A stretch of DNA of 9,030 nt from Phycisphaerales bacterium. GTDB lineage: Bacteria > Planctomycetota > Phycisphaerae > UBA1845. Numbering within the stretch: position 1 is the first letter of the stretch; each line of letters begins with the position of its first letter. The stretch covers positions 1 through 9,030 of the forward strand of contig JAUWNF010000107.1 of the NCBI GenBank assembly GCA_030612785.1, given 5' to 3'. The notes under the pieces are model-generated. The model saw only the letters and a program-made list of their open reading frames with translations, made no database searches and was not told the origin of the DNA. The position numbers and the translations under genes were made by a program. Below are positions 1-6,700 of the stretch, in pieces.

Positions 1-4
1 TGCC

Positions 5-223
5 TCACGCCAGCTTCTTCGCCAACTGCTCGTCCAGAATCTCGCGGACCGTCAGGGCGATAATGGCCTTGCCGCTCTTGCGGAAGAATGCGTCGATTTC
101 GCGGAGGGCATCGCTGGTGTAGTCGAACGCGACGAGGAAGCCTTTGGTTCGGTCCTCGCGGGTCATGACCGCCACGAAGGCGTCGATGTCGGGGCGGCCG
201 ACCTTGTCCTTCTGCTTGACCTA
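5..223 (-). pseudogene. 3' remnant of a DNA methyltransferase / restriction-type endonuclease domain protein
   Basis: Reading the minus strand, 71 codons (220 down to 8, stop TGA at 5-7) give a protein-like tail that begins VKQKDKVGRPDIDAF and ends LTVREILDEQLAKKLA. From memory of the family, the QVKQ-DKVGRP-D-F pattern followed by RTKGFLVAFDYTSDALREI is typical of the C-terminal Mrr/restriction-endonuclease-like segment attached to many site-specific DNA methyltransferases. The codon directly before VKQ is TAG (221-223), where relatives carry Gln (CAG). There is no good start codon downstream of it, and upstream the DNA is the coding end of the neighbouring ApeA-like gene in another frame. 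The methylase catalytic motifs are absent from the window. It is therefore a truncated, non-functional end rather than a gene. The family assignment is fairly sure; the cause of truncation (recombination, insertion or assembly error) is open. Confidence 0.7.
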
Positions 224-237
224 GAGCGGCAACCGGG

Positions 238-1662
238 TCAAAGAGACAAATCCTGAGACATCCAGTGCTGGAACTCCCGACTCCGCTCAAGAACGCTCAA
301 CAGTATCTCATCCTTGATACCCAGGTCGTGCAGCAGATTCGCTACGACCAAAATGCGCAGCCGTTCGCACGCGACGAAAGCGTCCTTTCCCTTGAGGGCA
401 TTCTGTTCGGACGTGTGGTCGAGGTGGGTGAAGTAGTTGCGTGTGTCCTTTACCTTCGCGAGAAACTTGGACGCGTTGACCTGCCCGGCGATCCGAGATT
501 GGACATCAGCGGGAAGCCGCTTCAACAGGTCTGTCAGCCGCTTGAGAAATGAATACTCGTAGCCCCACTCCAACCGCTTCTTAAGGCTCACCCTATGGTC
601 GCCATGAATGGTCTCTGGTATCTGCCCGACGAATCCCGCAATCGCGGCCTCGTACTCGCTCTTCTCCATGTAGACGCCCGTCTCCAACGATCGATGATAG
701 GCTTCTGCGGCTGGAGTAGCCGCGAGGAACCGGACCTCGATAGCAGGTGATTCATGTAGCTGTGATCCGAAGAAGACGTTACTGGCCAGGACTGCCTGCT
801 CAGACCGCGCAAACCACTCGGCAACGATTTGCGGGAATTGCTCTTTGACCAGTGAGTACGACAGCAGCATTTGAGCTTCATGCAGATCGGGATGGTCGTG
901 TTTACCGCGTTGTTGGTAGATCAACTGAAGCGGCGACACAATTGTGCCTTCTGAAACGGGATCGACAGGCTTGATCGCAATCGACTTCACGCTGAGGTGA
1001 TCGCCGATCAGCATGGACATCAGATTCTGGCACTGCCAGGCAACCTCCGTGAGAGCTCCTAGTGTCATGCTGTTATGCACCGAAATCGTAACGGCCGCAG
1101 ACCAGGCGACTTCGAAAGAGAGGAGAGCCTCTCGTGCATTCCACTTGTGCGCAATCGCGACATCAAACTCTTGTTCCGGCAGGTTGATATGGATTGGATC
1201 GGGAAAGCGAAGAGTGGCATCGATCCCTCTCTTGCCATCGGTCATCGGCATGTTCATCTTCAACGGTGACACACACATCCAGTTGGCCAGAGATGACAAC
1301 TCGACCGAGTACTTCTTGACGCCCAATTGTTCGAGATCGGCCACGTGCCGACCGAAGAGCGCCCGATTGACACAGAGCTTTGTTGGCAAGCCGATTCCGG
1401 TGCCGGCGCCTATCGATGTGTTGGTGATGAAGCAATCGACCAGAGTTACGAGCGTTCCGTCAACCAGTTGGCCGAAGAGTGTCGCGGGAGAGGATGCTGA
1501 TCCCTGGGCGAATAACGTAGCTGCACTCGGATAATCAACAAGTTCCAGTTCAATACCGTTGGCCGGGTCGTAACACAACCGACCAGGGCTAGCAGGCGAG
1601 TCCTCCTCATTCTCGCTGAACCTGCCCCAAGTCTCAAGAGCGGTATCAAGTCGCGCCTTCAT
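238..1662 (-). CDS. ApeA-like HEPN-domain anti-phage defence ribonuclease
   Basis: This 474-aa protein matches the ApeA architecture. The N-terminal part (about residues 8-130) has the ApeA-NTD pattern: a Trp-Gly start (W12), PGRLCYDP (26-33), then GIELELV (36-42), and later YSVELSSLANWM (118-129). The C-terminal part (about 310-470) is helical and holds R408-NYFT-H413, the RX4H catalytic signature of HEPN ribonucleases. ApeA is a described single-gene abortive-infection type defence protein thought to cleave RNA after phage sensing; activity here is inferred. No signal peptide or membrane segment is seen, so it should be cytoplasmic. The ATG at 1662 is preceded by AAGGAG (1669-1674) with 6 nt spacing, which fixes the start. 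The stop lies within 15 bases of the methyltransferase remnant, fitting a defence-island setting. Its codons look less GC-rich than those of secDF, which suggests horizontal acquisition. Confidence 0.8.
   Translation of the reverse strand: MKARLDTALETWGRFSENEEDSPASPGRLCYDPANGIELELVDYPSAATLFAQGSASSPATLFGQLVDGTLVTLVDCFITNTSIGAGTGIGLPTKLCVNRALFGRHVADLEQLGVKKYSVELSSLANWMCVSPLKMNMPMTDGKRGIDATLRFPDPIHINLPEQEFDVAIAHKWNAREALLSFEVAWSAAVTISVHNSMTLGALTEVAWQCQNLMSMLIGDHLSVKSIAIKPVDPVSEGTIVSPLQLIYQQRGKHDHPDLHEAQMLLSYSLVKEQFPQIVAEWFARSEQAVLASNVFFGSQLHESPAIEVRFLAATPAAEAYHRSLETGVYMEKSEYEAAIAGFVGQIPETIHGDHRVSLKKRLEWGYEYSFLKRLTDLLKRLPADVQSRIAGQVNASKFLAKVKDTRNYFTHLDHTSEQNALKGKDAFVACERLRILVVANLLHDLGIKDEILLSVLERSREFQHWMSQDLSL
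242..251. repeat. Left copy of 10-bp inverted repeat flanking the ApeA-like gene
   Basis: AGAGACAAAT at 242-251 lies in the last codons of the ApeA-like gene, two bases inside its stop. It is the exact inverse of ATTTGTCTCT at 1661-1670, which overlaps the start codon. The two copies sit almost exactly at the gene's ends. The right copy overlaps the ribosome binding site, so the match may be chance. Confidence 0.4.
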
Positions 1663-1670
1663 TTGTCTCT
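1661..1670. repeat. Right copy of 10-bp inverted repeat flanking the ApeA-like gene
   Basis: ATTTGTCTCT, the exact inverse of the copy at 242-251. It covers the first two bases of the start codon, the spacer and the last two bases of the Shine-Dalgarno AAGGAG. No extension beyond 10 bp without a gap. No duplicated target site is seen outside the pair. Confidence 0.4.
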
Positions 1671-1697
1671 CCTTGATGGTGGCCCACTAGCAGTCGG

Positions 1698-1729
1698 CGG
1701 GTGGCATGCTCCGCGCTTGCGTGGGCATG
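1698..1729. repeat. REP-like hairpin 1 with CGGGTGGCATG flank
   Basis: CGGGTGGCATG (1698-1708) runs into a stem of 1705-1709 and 1711-1715 paired with 1720-1724 and 1725-1729. That is ten pairs including one G-T, with a single bulged T at 1710 and loop CTTG. The same 11-base flank occurs at 2058-2068, also leading into a hairpin, so the two look like members of one palindromic repeat family. Confidence 0.55.
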
Positions 1730-1749
1730 TCTGACGCACCGCAGTACAT

Positions 1750-1773
1750 CATGGCCACGAAGCCGTGGCCATG
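1750..1773. repeat. Perfect 10-bp hairpin (REP-like)
   Basis: CATGGCCACG (1750-1759), loop AAGC (1760-1763), CGTGGCCATG (1764-1773): a perfect 10-bp stem with a 4-base loop. It lies 20 bases from REP-like hairpin 1 and shares its CATG-ended, C/G-rich design, so the two may form one composite element upstream of the ApeA-like gene. It is not followed by a T tract in either direction, so a simple terminator is unlikely. Confidence 0.65.
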
Positions 1774-1952
1774 TCACACGGCCGGGCGTCCGGGCGCGCG
1801 ATATAGTCGTTGGGCATAACAGGTTGCTCTTATGCGAGTTGACCGGCACAGCTCCGTCCGCCCCGCATTATCGCCGTGCCGAGTGGCCGGTGTCAACGAG
1901 TTTCGGCCCTCGACGGCGTGTTACTCCGCCTCCACGTGTCGTCCGTGGCTCT

Positions 1953-1980
1953 TCCGGAGCCGCCCGGGGGCGGCCCCGGA
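1953..1980. repeat. Strong GC-rich hairpin of unknown role
   Basis: TCCGG (1953-1957) and GCCGCC (1959-1964) pair with GGCGGC (1969-1974) and CCGGA (1976-1980), with one A/C mismatch and loop CGGG. That gives 11 pairs, nearly all G-C. No coding sequence ends nearby and there is no T tract. It may be another dispersed palindromic element or part of an untranslated RNA. Confidence 0.55.
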
Positions 1981-2057
1981 TGATCCCGAAAGTTCCCCGA
2001 GCGATCCGCCGGCGTCAGCGGCGAGTGGCCGGGATAATGTGACCGGGGAGTGACGTA

Positions 2058-2088
2058 CGGGTGGCATGGGTCAGCTCTGCTAACCCGT
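2058..2088. repeat. REP-like hairpin 2 with CGGGTGGCATG flank
   Basis: The flank CGGGTGGCATG (2058-2068) is identical to that of the element at 1698. It leads into GGGTCAGC (2068-2075), loop TCT, GCTAACCC (2079-2086), a stem with one mismatch. An alternative outer pairing ACGGGT (2057-2062) with ACCCGT (2083-2088) is also possible. The shared flank with a different hairpin body is what one expects of two sub-families of a palindromic repeat. Confidence 0.55.
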
Positions 2089-2220
2089 GTGTTGCGCGGC
2101 GATGTTACAGTCTGCCCGTTGGAGTCGGGGACGCGAGGGACCGCCACCTGTTTCTTCCCTGGTCATACTGGCTGATCGCCGGGCCCCCGACAATCCCCAA
2201 TCGCTCGCCGAGTACTGTAG

Positions 2221-2237
2221 GTGGGCGTCAGTCCCAC
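2221..2237. repeat. Short hairpin GTGGG/CCCAC
   Basis: GTGGG (2221-2225), a 7-base loop and CCCAC (2233-2237) form a perfect but short stem, directly before the tandem repeat array. On length alone it could be chance; it is listed because of its position among other palindromes. Confidence 0.35.
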
Positions 2238-2239
2238 AC

Positions 2240-2326
2240 CTCACGATGTAGAGCGCCTATCTCGGTGAGATGCGGTCCACACCTCAGTGAGATCGAAACC
2301 GTGCCTCGCTGAGGTTCGGTCCGCGT
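2240..2326. repeat. Imperfect 22-bp tandem repeat, about four units
   Basis: Units start at 2240, 2261, 2283 and 2305; the first is 21 bp and diverged, the others are 22 bp. The three better units open CTCGGTGAGAT, CTCAGTGAGAT and CTCGCTGAGGT; the second and fourth units in the array (2261 and 2305) also share CGGTCC about 12 bases in. The period is close to two helical turns. The array lies about 140-220 bases before the GH130 start, so it could be a set of protein-binding sites, but it could equally be a decayed satellite. Confidence 0.5.
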
Positions 2327-2464
2327 ACCTGCCGTATAGAGGTTGCGTAGGCAGTCTACTTGTAGTACTGCACAGCCGGTTTCTCCAAGCTTGTATACGC
2401 CGGCGAATCACGATCTCCGCAAGAGGTGGTGGGCTGGTCCGATATGGGCTATGATGAAGCCGTC

Positions 2465-3379
2465 ATGAAGATGCTATTCGAACGCTCATCTGAGAACCCG
2501 TTACTAACCCCGGCGGACATGCCGTTTCACGCCGCCGCCGTGCTGAACCCCGGCGTCACCGAACAGAATGGCGAAGTGGTCATGCTGCTGCGCGTGGAGG
2601 ACCATGCCGGGTATTCAAACATTCACGTGGCCCGTAGCAAGGACGGGGTGACCGGTTGGCGGGTCGAACGCGAGCCGATCCTGCGCTACGGCCTGAAGCA
2701 ATGGCGCTACGAAGAGTGGGGATGCGAGGACGCGCGGGTCGTCTACCTGGCGGAGGAGAAGAGGTGGTACATCACGTACACCGCGTATTCCCCAGCCGGG
2801 GCGGCGGTGGCGTTGGCCTCCTCCGACGATCTGGTCACCGCCCAGCGCATCGGGTTGATCTTCTCACCGAACAACAAAGATGCGGTGCTGTTCCCCCAGC
2901 GTTTCGACGGGCGTTGGGCGGTGCTGCACCGCCCCGACGCGGGGGGCATCGAGCACATCTGGTCCGCGTATTCGCAAGACCTGACGCACTGGGGCGAGCC
3001 GCACTGCGTACTCCCCGAAGGCGGCGGTGCGGCGTGGGACGCGGTGAAGGTCGGCGCCGGTCCGCCTCCCATCCTCACCAAGCGCGGCTGGCTGCTGATC
3101 TTCCACGGCGTGAAGGGTTACGGCGGCCGCCTGATCTACCGCGCCGGCGTCGCCATGCTGGATAAGCGCACCCCACACAAGCTGATCGCCCGTTCACCCG
3201 GGTGGATCTTTCAGGCCGAGGCCCCTTACGAGCAGTCCGGGCTGGTGCCTAACGTGGTGTTTCCTTCGGGCTTGCTGCTGCGCGGCGACGAATTGTGGAT
3301 GTACTACGGCGCGGCTGACACCTACGTGTGCCTGGCCACCGCTAAGCTCAAGGACGTCCTGGCCACGTTGGAAGGCTGA
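2465..3379 (+). CDS. GH130-family beta-mannoside phosphorylase/hydrolase
   Basis: From the ATG at 2465 this encodes 304 aa, the usual GH130 length, with the five-bladed propeller motif series in order: ENPLLTP (10-16), LNPG (27-30), LLRVED (41-46), WGCEDARVVY (85-94), NKDAVLFP (137-144), LHRP (154-157), KVGAGPPP (195-202), FHG (213-215), YE (255-256), VPNVVFP (261-267) and YYGAADT (280-286). D89 in CEDAR corresponds to the family's general acid. Arg156, Lys195 and His214 fall where characterised members contact phosphate, so phosphorolysis of beta-1,4- or beta-1,2-mannosides, releasing mannose-1-phosphate, is favoured over hydrolysis; the exact substrate cannot be read. There is no signal peptide, so it is cytoplasmic. 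Longer starts exist (GTG 2426, GTG 2429, ATG 2444, the last preceded by GAGGTGG), but family alignment favours 2465 or ATG 2471. It stands alone, convergent with secDF. Confidence 0.88.
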   Translation: MKMLFERSSENPLLTPADMPFHAAAVLNPGVTEQNGEVVMLLRVEDHAGYSNIHVARSKDGVTGWRVEREPILRYGLKQWRYEEWGCEDARVVYLAEEKRWYITYTAYSPAGAAVALASSDDLVTAQRIGLIFSPNNKDAVLFPQRFDGRWAVLHRPDAGGIEHIWSAYSQDLTHWGEPHCVLPEGGGAAWDAVKVGAGPPPILTKRGWLLIFHGVKGYGGRLIYRAGVAMLDKRTPHKLIARSPGWIFQAEAPYEQSGLVPNVVFPSGLLLRGDELWMYYGAADTYVCLATAKLKDVLATLEG

Positions 3380-3394
3380 TCCGAGAGTCCCGTC

Positions 3395-3431
3395 CTTGCG
3401 CCGGCGGAGCCGATCAAGATCGGGGCGCAAG
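3395..3431 (+). terminator. Hairpin downstream of GH130, probable terminator
   Basis: CTTGCGCC (3395-3402) pairs with GGCGCAAG (3424-3431). Nested inside, CCGAT (3410-3414) pairs with ATCGG (3419-3423) around loop CAAG, the two stems being continuous on the 3' side with a 7-base bulge on the 5' side. It starts 16 bases after the GH130 stop. There is no T tract, so termination strength is uncertain. Confidence 0.55.
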
Positions 3432-3456
3432 TGGTCCGACACGCCGGGCGTCGCGG

Positions 3457-3708
3457 CTACCGCCTGATACCAGCCGAGTCGTCCGGCCGTTCAAGTCCAG
3501 CTCCGCCAAGCCAACAGACCGCATGGGGGTCTTCGTGGAAGCGGAATTGCCCTCGACCTGGAACTTCATACCTGTAGTAACGATGGCTGCAATGTTTCGC
3601 CGCCGCCCGTGCCGCTCGAGCGCCGATCTTGGCGGACAGCAGGGCGTCCATCTTGGCCTTGATGAAGCGCGGTCGACGTTGATGCCGTTTCGGTCTAATA
3701 AGTTTCAC
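3457..3708 (-). CDS. Doubtful small ORF, 83 aa, unknown
   Basis: A GTG-started frame of 83 codons. Residues 15-31 (FIKAKMDALLSAKIGAR) use almost only G/C-ending codons and read like an amphipathic Lys/Ala helix, and KHCSHRYYRY follows. The GTG lies inside the hairpin that closes the secDF transcript, and no Shine-Dalgarno is seen; an internal ATG at 3651 would give a 64-aa product but also lacks one. I do not recognise the protein. It could be a real small basic protein, a remnant of a gene, or chance. Confidence 0.22.
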   Translation of the reverse strand: MKLIRPKRHQRRPRFIKAKMDALLSAKIGARAARAAAKHCSHRYYRYEVPGRGQFRFHEDPHAVCWLGGAGLERPDDSAGIRR

Positions 3709-3746
3709 GCCGCCTGTAGCCCCGGACCGGGACTCCAGGCGGCGTG
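3706..3746 (-). terminator. Hairpin downstream of secDF, probable terminator
   Basis: CACGCCGCCTG (3706-3716) and CAGGCGGCGTG (3736-3746) form a perfect 11-bp stem. Inside it, CCCG and CGGG around GAC (3721-3731) can form a second helix separated by a 4x4 internal loop. In the secDF direction it begins 19 bases after the stop codon at 3766. The following bases are AAACTTATT, not a clean T run. The symmetric stem could act in both directions. Confidence 0.65.
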
Positions 3747-3765
3747 ATTTCGTTCCGGCCGACCG

Positions 3766-6700
3766 CTATGCAGCGGTCGGTGCCATGCGCGTACGATCCG
3801 TTCGGATTTCCACCACAATTACGCCGACCAGCAGCGCCGCGATGATCGCGCCAACGACGAGCATTAGCAGGGGGTTCCCTGCGCCGACCAACGCCAGTAG
3901 CCCAAACAGCGCCAGGGCGATCAGCACGTAGATAACCAGGTGAAGGATCTTCGGCCGATAGACCAGCGGCACCGCGATGGCCAGCGAACTGTAGGTTCCG
4001 CAGACCACGCCAATGGTCATGGCGAAGGCGAAACCGTACATGCCCGGGCCGCCCCATATCAGCATGATGAAGACCGCCGCGAACGTCGTCATTGAGGTCA
4101 GCAAGGTCCGCGCCAGCGTTTGGTTAATGCTCTGGTTAATCATGCCCGCCGACAGCCTGGTGAGTTTGCCGCGGTTCTCGCGGATACGATCGAAGACCAC
4201 GATGGTGTCGTTCAGGCTGTACCCGATAATGGTCAGGAACGCCGCGATCACCGGCATGTCGATGCGCAGGGTGGCGACGCCCAGCACGTCCAGCAAGGTC
4301 ATCAAGCCCAACGGCACCGAAATGTCGTGGACCAGAGCGACAATGGCTGCCAGACCGAACTGCATGTTACCGAACCGGAACCAGATGTAGGCCACGATCG
4401 CTATCAGCGCCAGCAGGATCGCCTGTACCGCCTTGGTCCGCGCCGTCCGGGCCACCGTCGGGGCGAACTGCACCACCTTACGTAGCGATTTCTCGCTGCT
4501 CAGGGCCAGCTTGGCCTGTTCAAGCTCCGGTTTGGCCAGGGCCTCCTCCCATTTCGCCGCGTCTTCATAGTAGGGAATGTTCGGGTCCACCACAATCATG
4601 GCCACCTTGGCATAGGTCGGTTTACCCTCGGTTGCCGTGGTCGCCCCGAGCCCGAACAGCTTGTAGTCCCGCCACTGGAACCCTTCAAACTCCGGCAGCA
4701 GACGGATTTCGCGGATGCGCTTCTCCAGACCGGCAAGCGTCTGTGTGGGCGCCAGCTCGCTAAAGACCATCGCCACGCCGCCCTTGTAACGCTGGACGTC
4801 AAAGTGGGCCTCCTCGCCGACGACTTCGGCCCACTCGGGGAGGTCTTCCAGATAGCGAACGTCCTCGCCGATGGGAAAGTACTCCAGCCCGGTCCTGGGG
4901 TTGACCACCGCGGCGAACTTAATGGAGCCTTCCACCGCCAGGTCATTACCCAGCACCGCCATGATGGCGATCTGCACCAGATCCTTGGCGGTCTCCACCG
5001 TAACAATCTCGTATGCTAATCCTCCAGCCGCCTCCTCTTCGATCGCGGCCACCATCTGCACCTTGGCCGTGGACAGATTGTTGGCCGCCTTGCGGACATA
5101 GTCCGCCGCTTCCTGCACCGCTGCCTTGAAGCCCTCCAAATCAACGTCGGCCTCCGTCTTCGTGTCGATCACGGTCAGATTGCCCTCGCCCGACACTCCG
5201 TCCCTGGCCAACTTGGATTCGAAGGTGGTCCGCATCATCGCCCCCACCTGCTCGGGGGGCAGATGCTCACACTGCATGGTGAAGCGTCCGGCCACGGTGC
5301 CCGCGCTGATCTGGGCGGCCGCGAGCCGCTCGCCGGCACTCCTCAGCCAACTTGCCGCCGAATCCTTCTCCGCCGTCACCCGCTGGCGAATGGCCTCGTC
5401 GTTCAGGTCAACACCGGGCTTCAACTCGATCTGCACACTGGACCCGCCGAGGAACTCGATGTCGTAGAGCGCTTCCTTGTTGTTAAACGTCTCTTCGACG
5501 AAGAACGCCCCGCCGGCAATTACGATTACCATTGATAGAGGCCAGAAGAACACCCGCAAGCGCAGCCAATCGATCTTCGGCACGCCCACGAAGCGCAACA
5601 TCGGCAGATTCTTCAGTACCCCGAGGTCGATCAGCGAGGTGAAGACCAGCCGCGTCACGAACAACGAGGTGAACATACTGGTGACCACCCCGAGACCCAG
5701 GGTCATGCCAAAGCCCTTGACTTCTTCGCTGCCCACGTAGCCCAGAATCACACAGATGATCAGCGTGGTGATGTTGGCGTCGATGATGGTGCTGAACGCC
5801 TTTTCGTACCCGAGCCTCAACGCCTTCTTCAGCCCTAAACCGCGTGCCCGCTCTTCCCGAAAGCGCTCCAGAATGAGCACGTTGGCGTCCACTGCCATAC
5901 CCACCGTCAGGATCATGCCCGCGATGCCGGGCAGCGTGAACGTCGCCTGCAGCGTCGCCATGGCCGCCAGCACGAACAGCAGGTTAAGCATCAGGGCTAT
6001 GTTGGTCACCAGCCCGGCGAAGAGGTAGTAGATCAACACGAAAAAGGCCACCGCGATGAACCCGTAGATCGCCGCGCGCAGCCCCTGGTCGCGGTTATAC
6101 TTGCCCAGACTCGGTCCGACGGTGTATTCCATCAACGGAGTCTCTTTCAGCCGGGCGGGCAGCGAGCCGGCCTCCAGAATGGTCACCAGCTCTTTGACCC
6201 GTTCGGTCGTGAAATCACCGGTGATCTGACCTCGTTCATTGATTTGCGTGACGATCGTCGCATGTGACATGGCCGACCCGTCAAGCAGGATGGTCAGTTG
6301 GCGCTCCTTGTTCTTGCGGGTCAGGTCCCCAAACAAACGTCCCCCGCGCGCGTCCAGGGTGAACAGCACGCACGGACGACCACTTTGCGGATCGGTAGAG
6401 GCCAGCGCTCGCACCAGCTTCCACTTGGTGCCCTTCTCATGTAGTAGGCCGTATGCTTTCCCGGTGTGCATCAGCACGTAGTAGTTGCCGGCGTACTTCT
6501 CAACGATCTCCTCGCTGCTGTCCTTGACGGCCTCGAATTCGGAGAGTTCCCGGTCCCTCATGCGGAACATGAAGGACTGCACCTTTTCGATAGGGAACCA
6601 TCCGTACTGGTCACCGGCCCGAATGCGGGGCCCGCGGCGCTGGAGCCGATCAACGTATTCCGCGATCTCCACGCGCAGATTGGGATCGGTCGAGCGGGTG

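Larger units (their letters stand above)
1675..2464. other. Long hairpin-rich intergenic region without a convincing gene
   Basis: About 790 bases between the ApeA-like gene and the GH130 gene. Short open frames exist on both strands, but their translations are rich in Arg, Pro and Ser, lack domain-like stretches and lack Shine-Dalgarno sites. The region instead contains at least five stem-loops (at 1705-1729, 1750-1773, 1953-1980, 2068-2086 and 2221-2237), a weaker one (GCATAA 1814-1819 / TTATGC 1830-1835) and a 22-bp tandem repeat at 2240-2326. No tRNA shape and no clear promoter could be assigned. It looks like a repeat-collecting spacer between accessory and core genes. Confidence 0.6.
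3380..3765. other. Convergent intergenic region between GH130 and secDF
   Basis: The two genes face each other across 386 bases. Each end carries a strong hairpin placed 15-20 bases after the stop codon (3395-3431 and 3706-3746). Between them lies one doubtful minus-strand ORF; a plus-strand ORF at 3523-3747 runs through the secDF hairpin and has no visible ribosome binding site. Nothing else is recognised. Confidence 0.6.

Noticed and set aside
1013..1534. Plus-strand open frame of 173 codons
   Set aside because: It lies entirely antisense to the ApeA-like gene, its translation is low in domain-like texture and it has no ribosome binding site.
1809..1835. GTTGGGC followed by a GCATAA/TTATGC hairpin, considered as an integron attC site
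   Set aside because: GTTGGGC fits GTTRRRY, but no partner RYYYAAC with attC-type internal boxes occurs within about 150 bases, and no cassette gene has the right orientation.
1881..2032. Direct repeat GAGTGGCCGG at 1881-1890 and 2023-2032
   Set aside because: Ten GC-rich bases with no extension and no shared structure around them; likely chance in this composition.
2375..2400. GTATAC box (around 2394) considered as a -10 for the GH130 gene
   Set aside because: No -35 match at 16-18 bases and only partial agreement with TATAAT.
1675..2464. Considered a CRISPR array or tRNA in the gap
   Set aside because: The 22-bp repeat is degenerate and has no spacers, and no cloverleaf with a TTCGA-type arm could be drawn.
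2656..3165. Second plus-strand frame of 169 codons inside the GH130 gene
   Set aside because: Arg/Gly/Ala-rich shadow of a high-GC gene; the GH130 frame carries all the conserved motifs.
4596..5006. 136-codon minus-strand frame inside secDF
   Set aside because: Ser/Arg/Trp-rich out-of-frame shadow; secDF is continuous across it.
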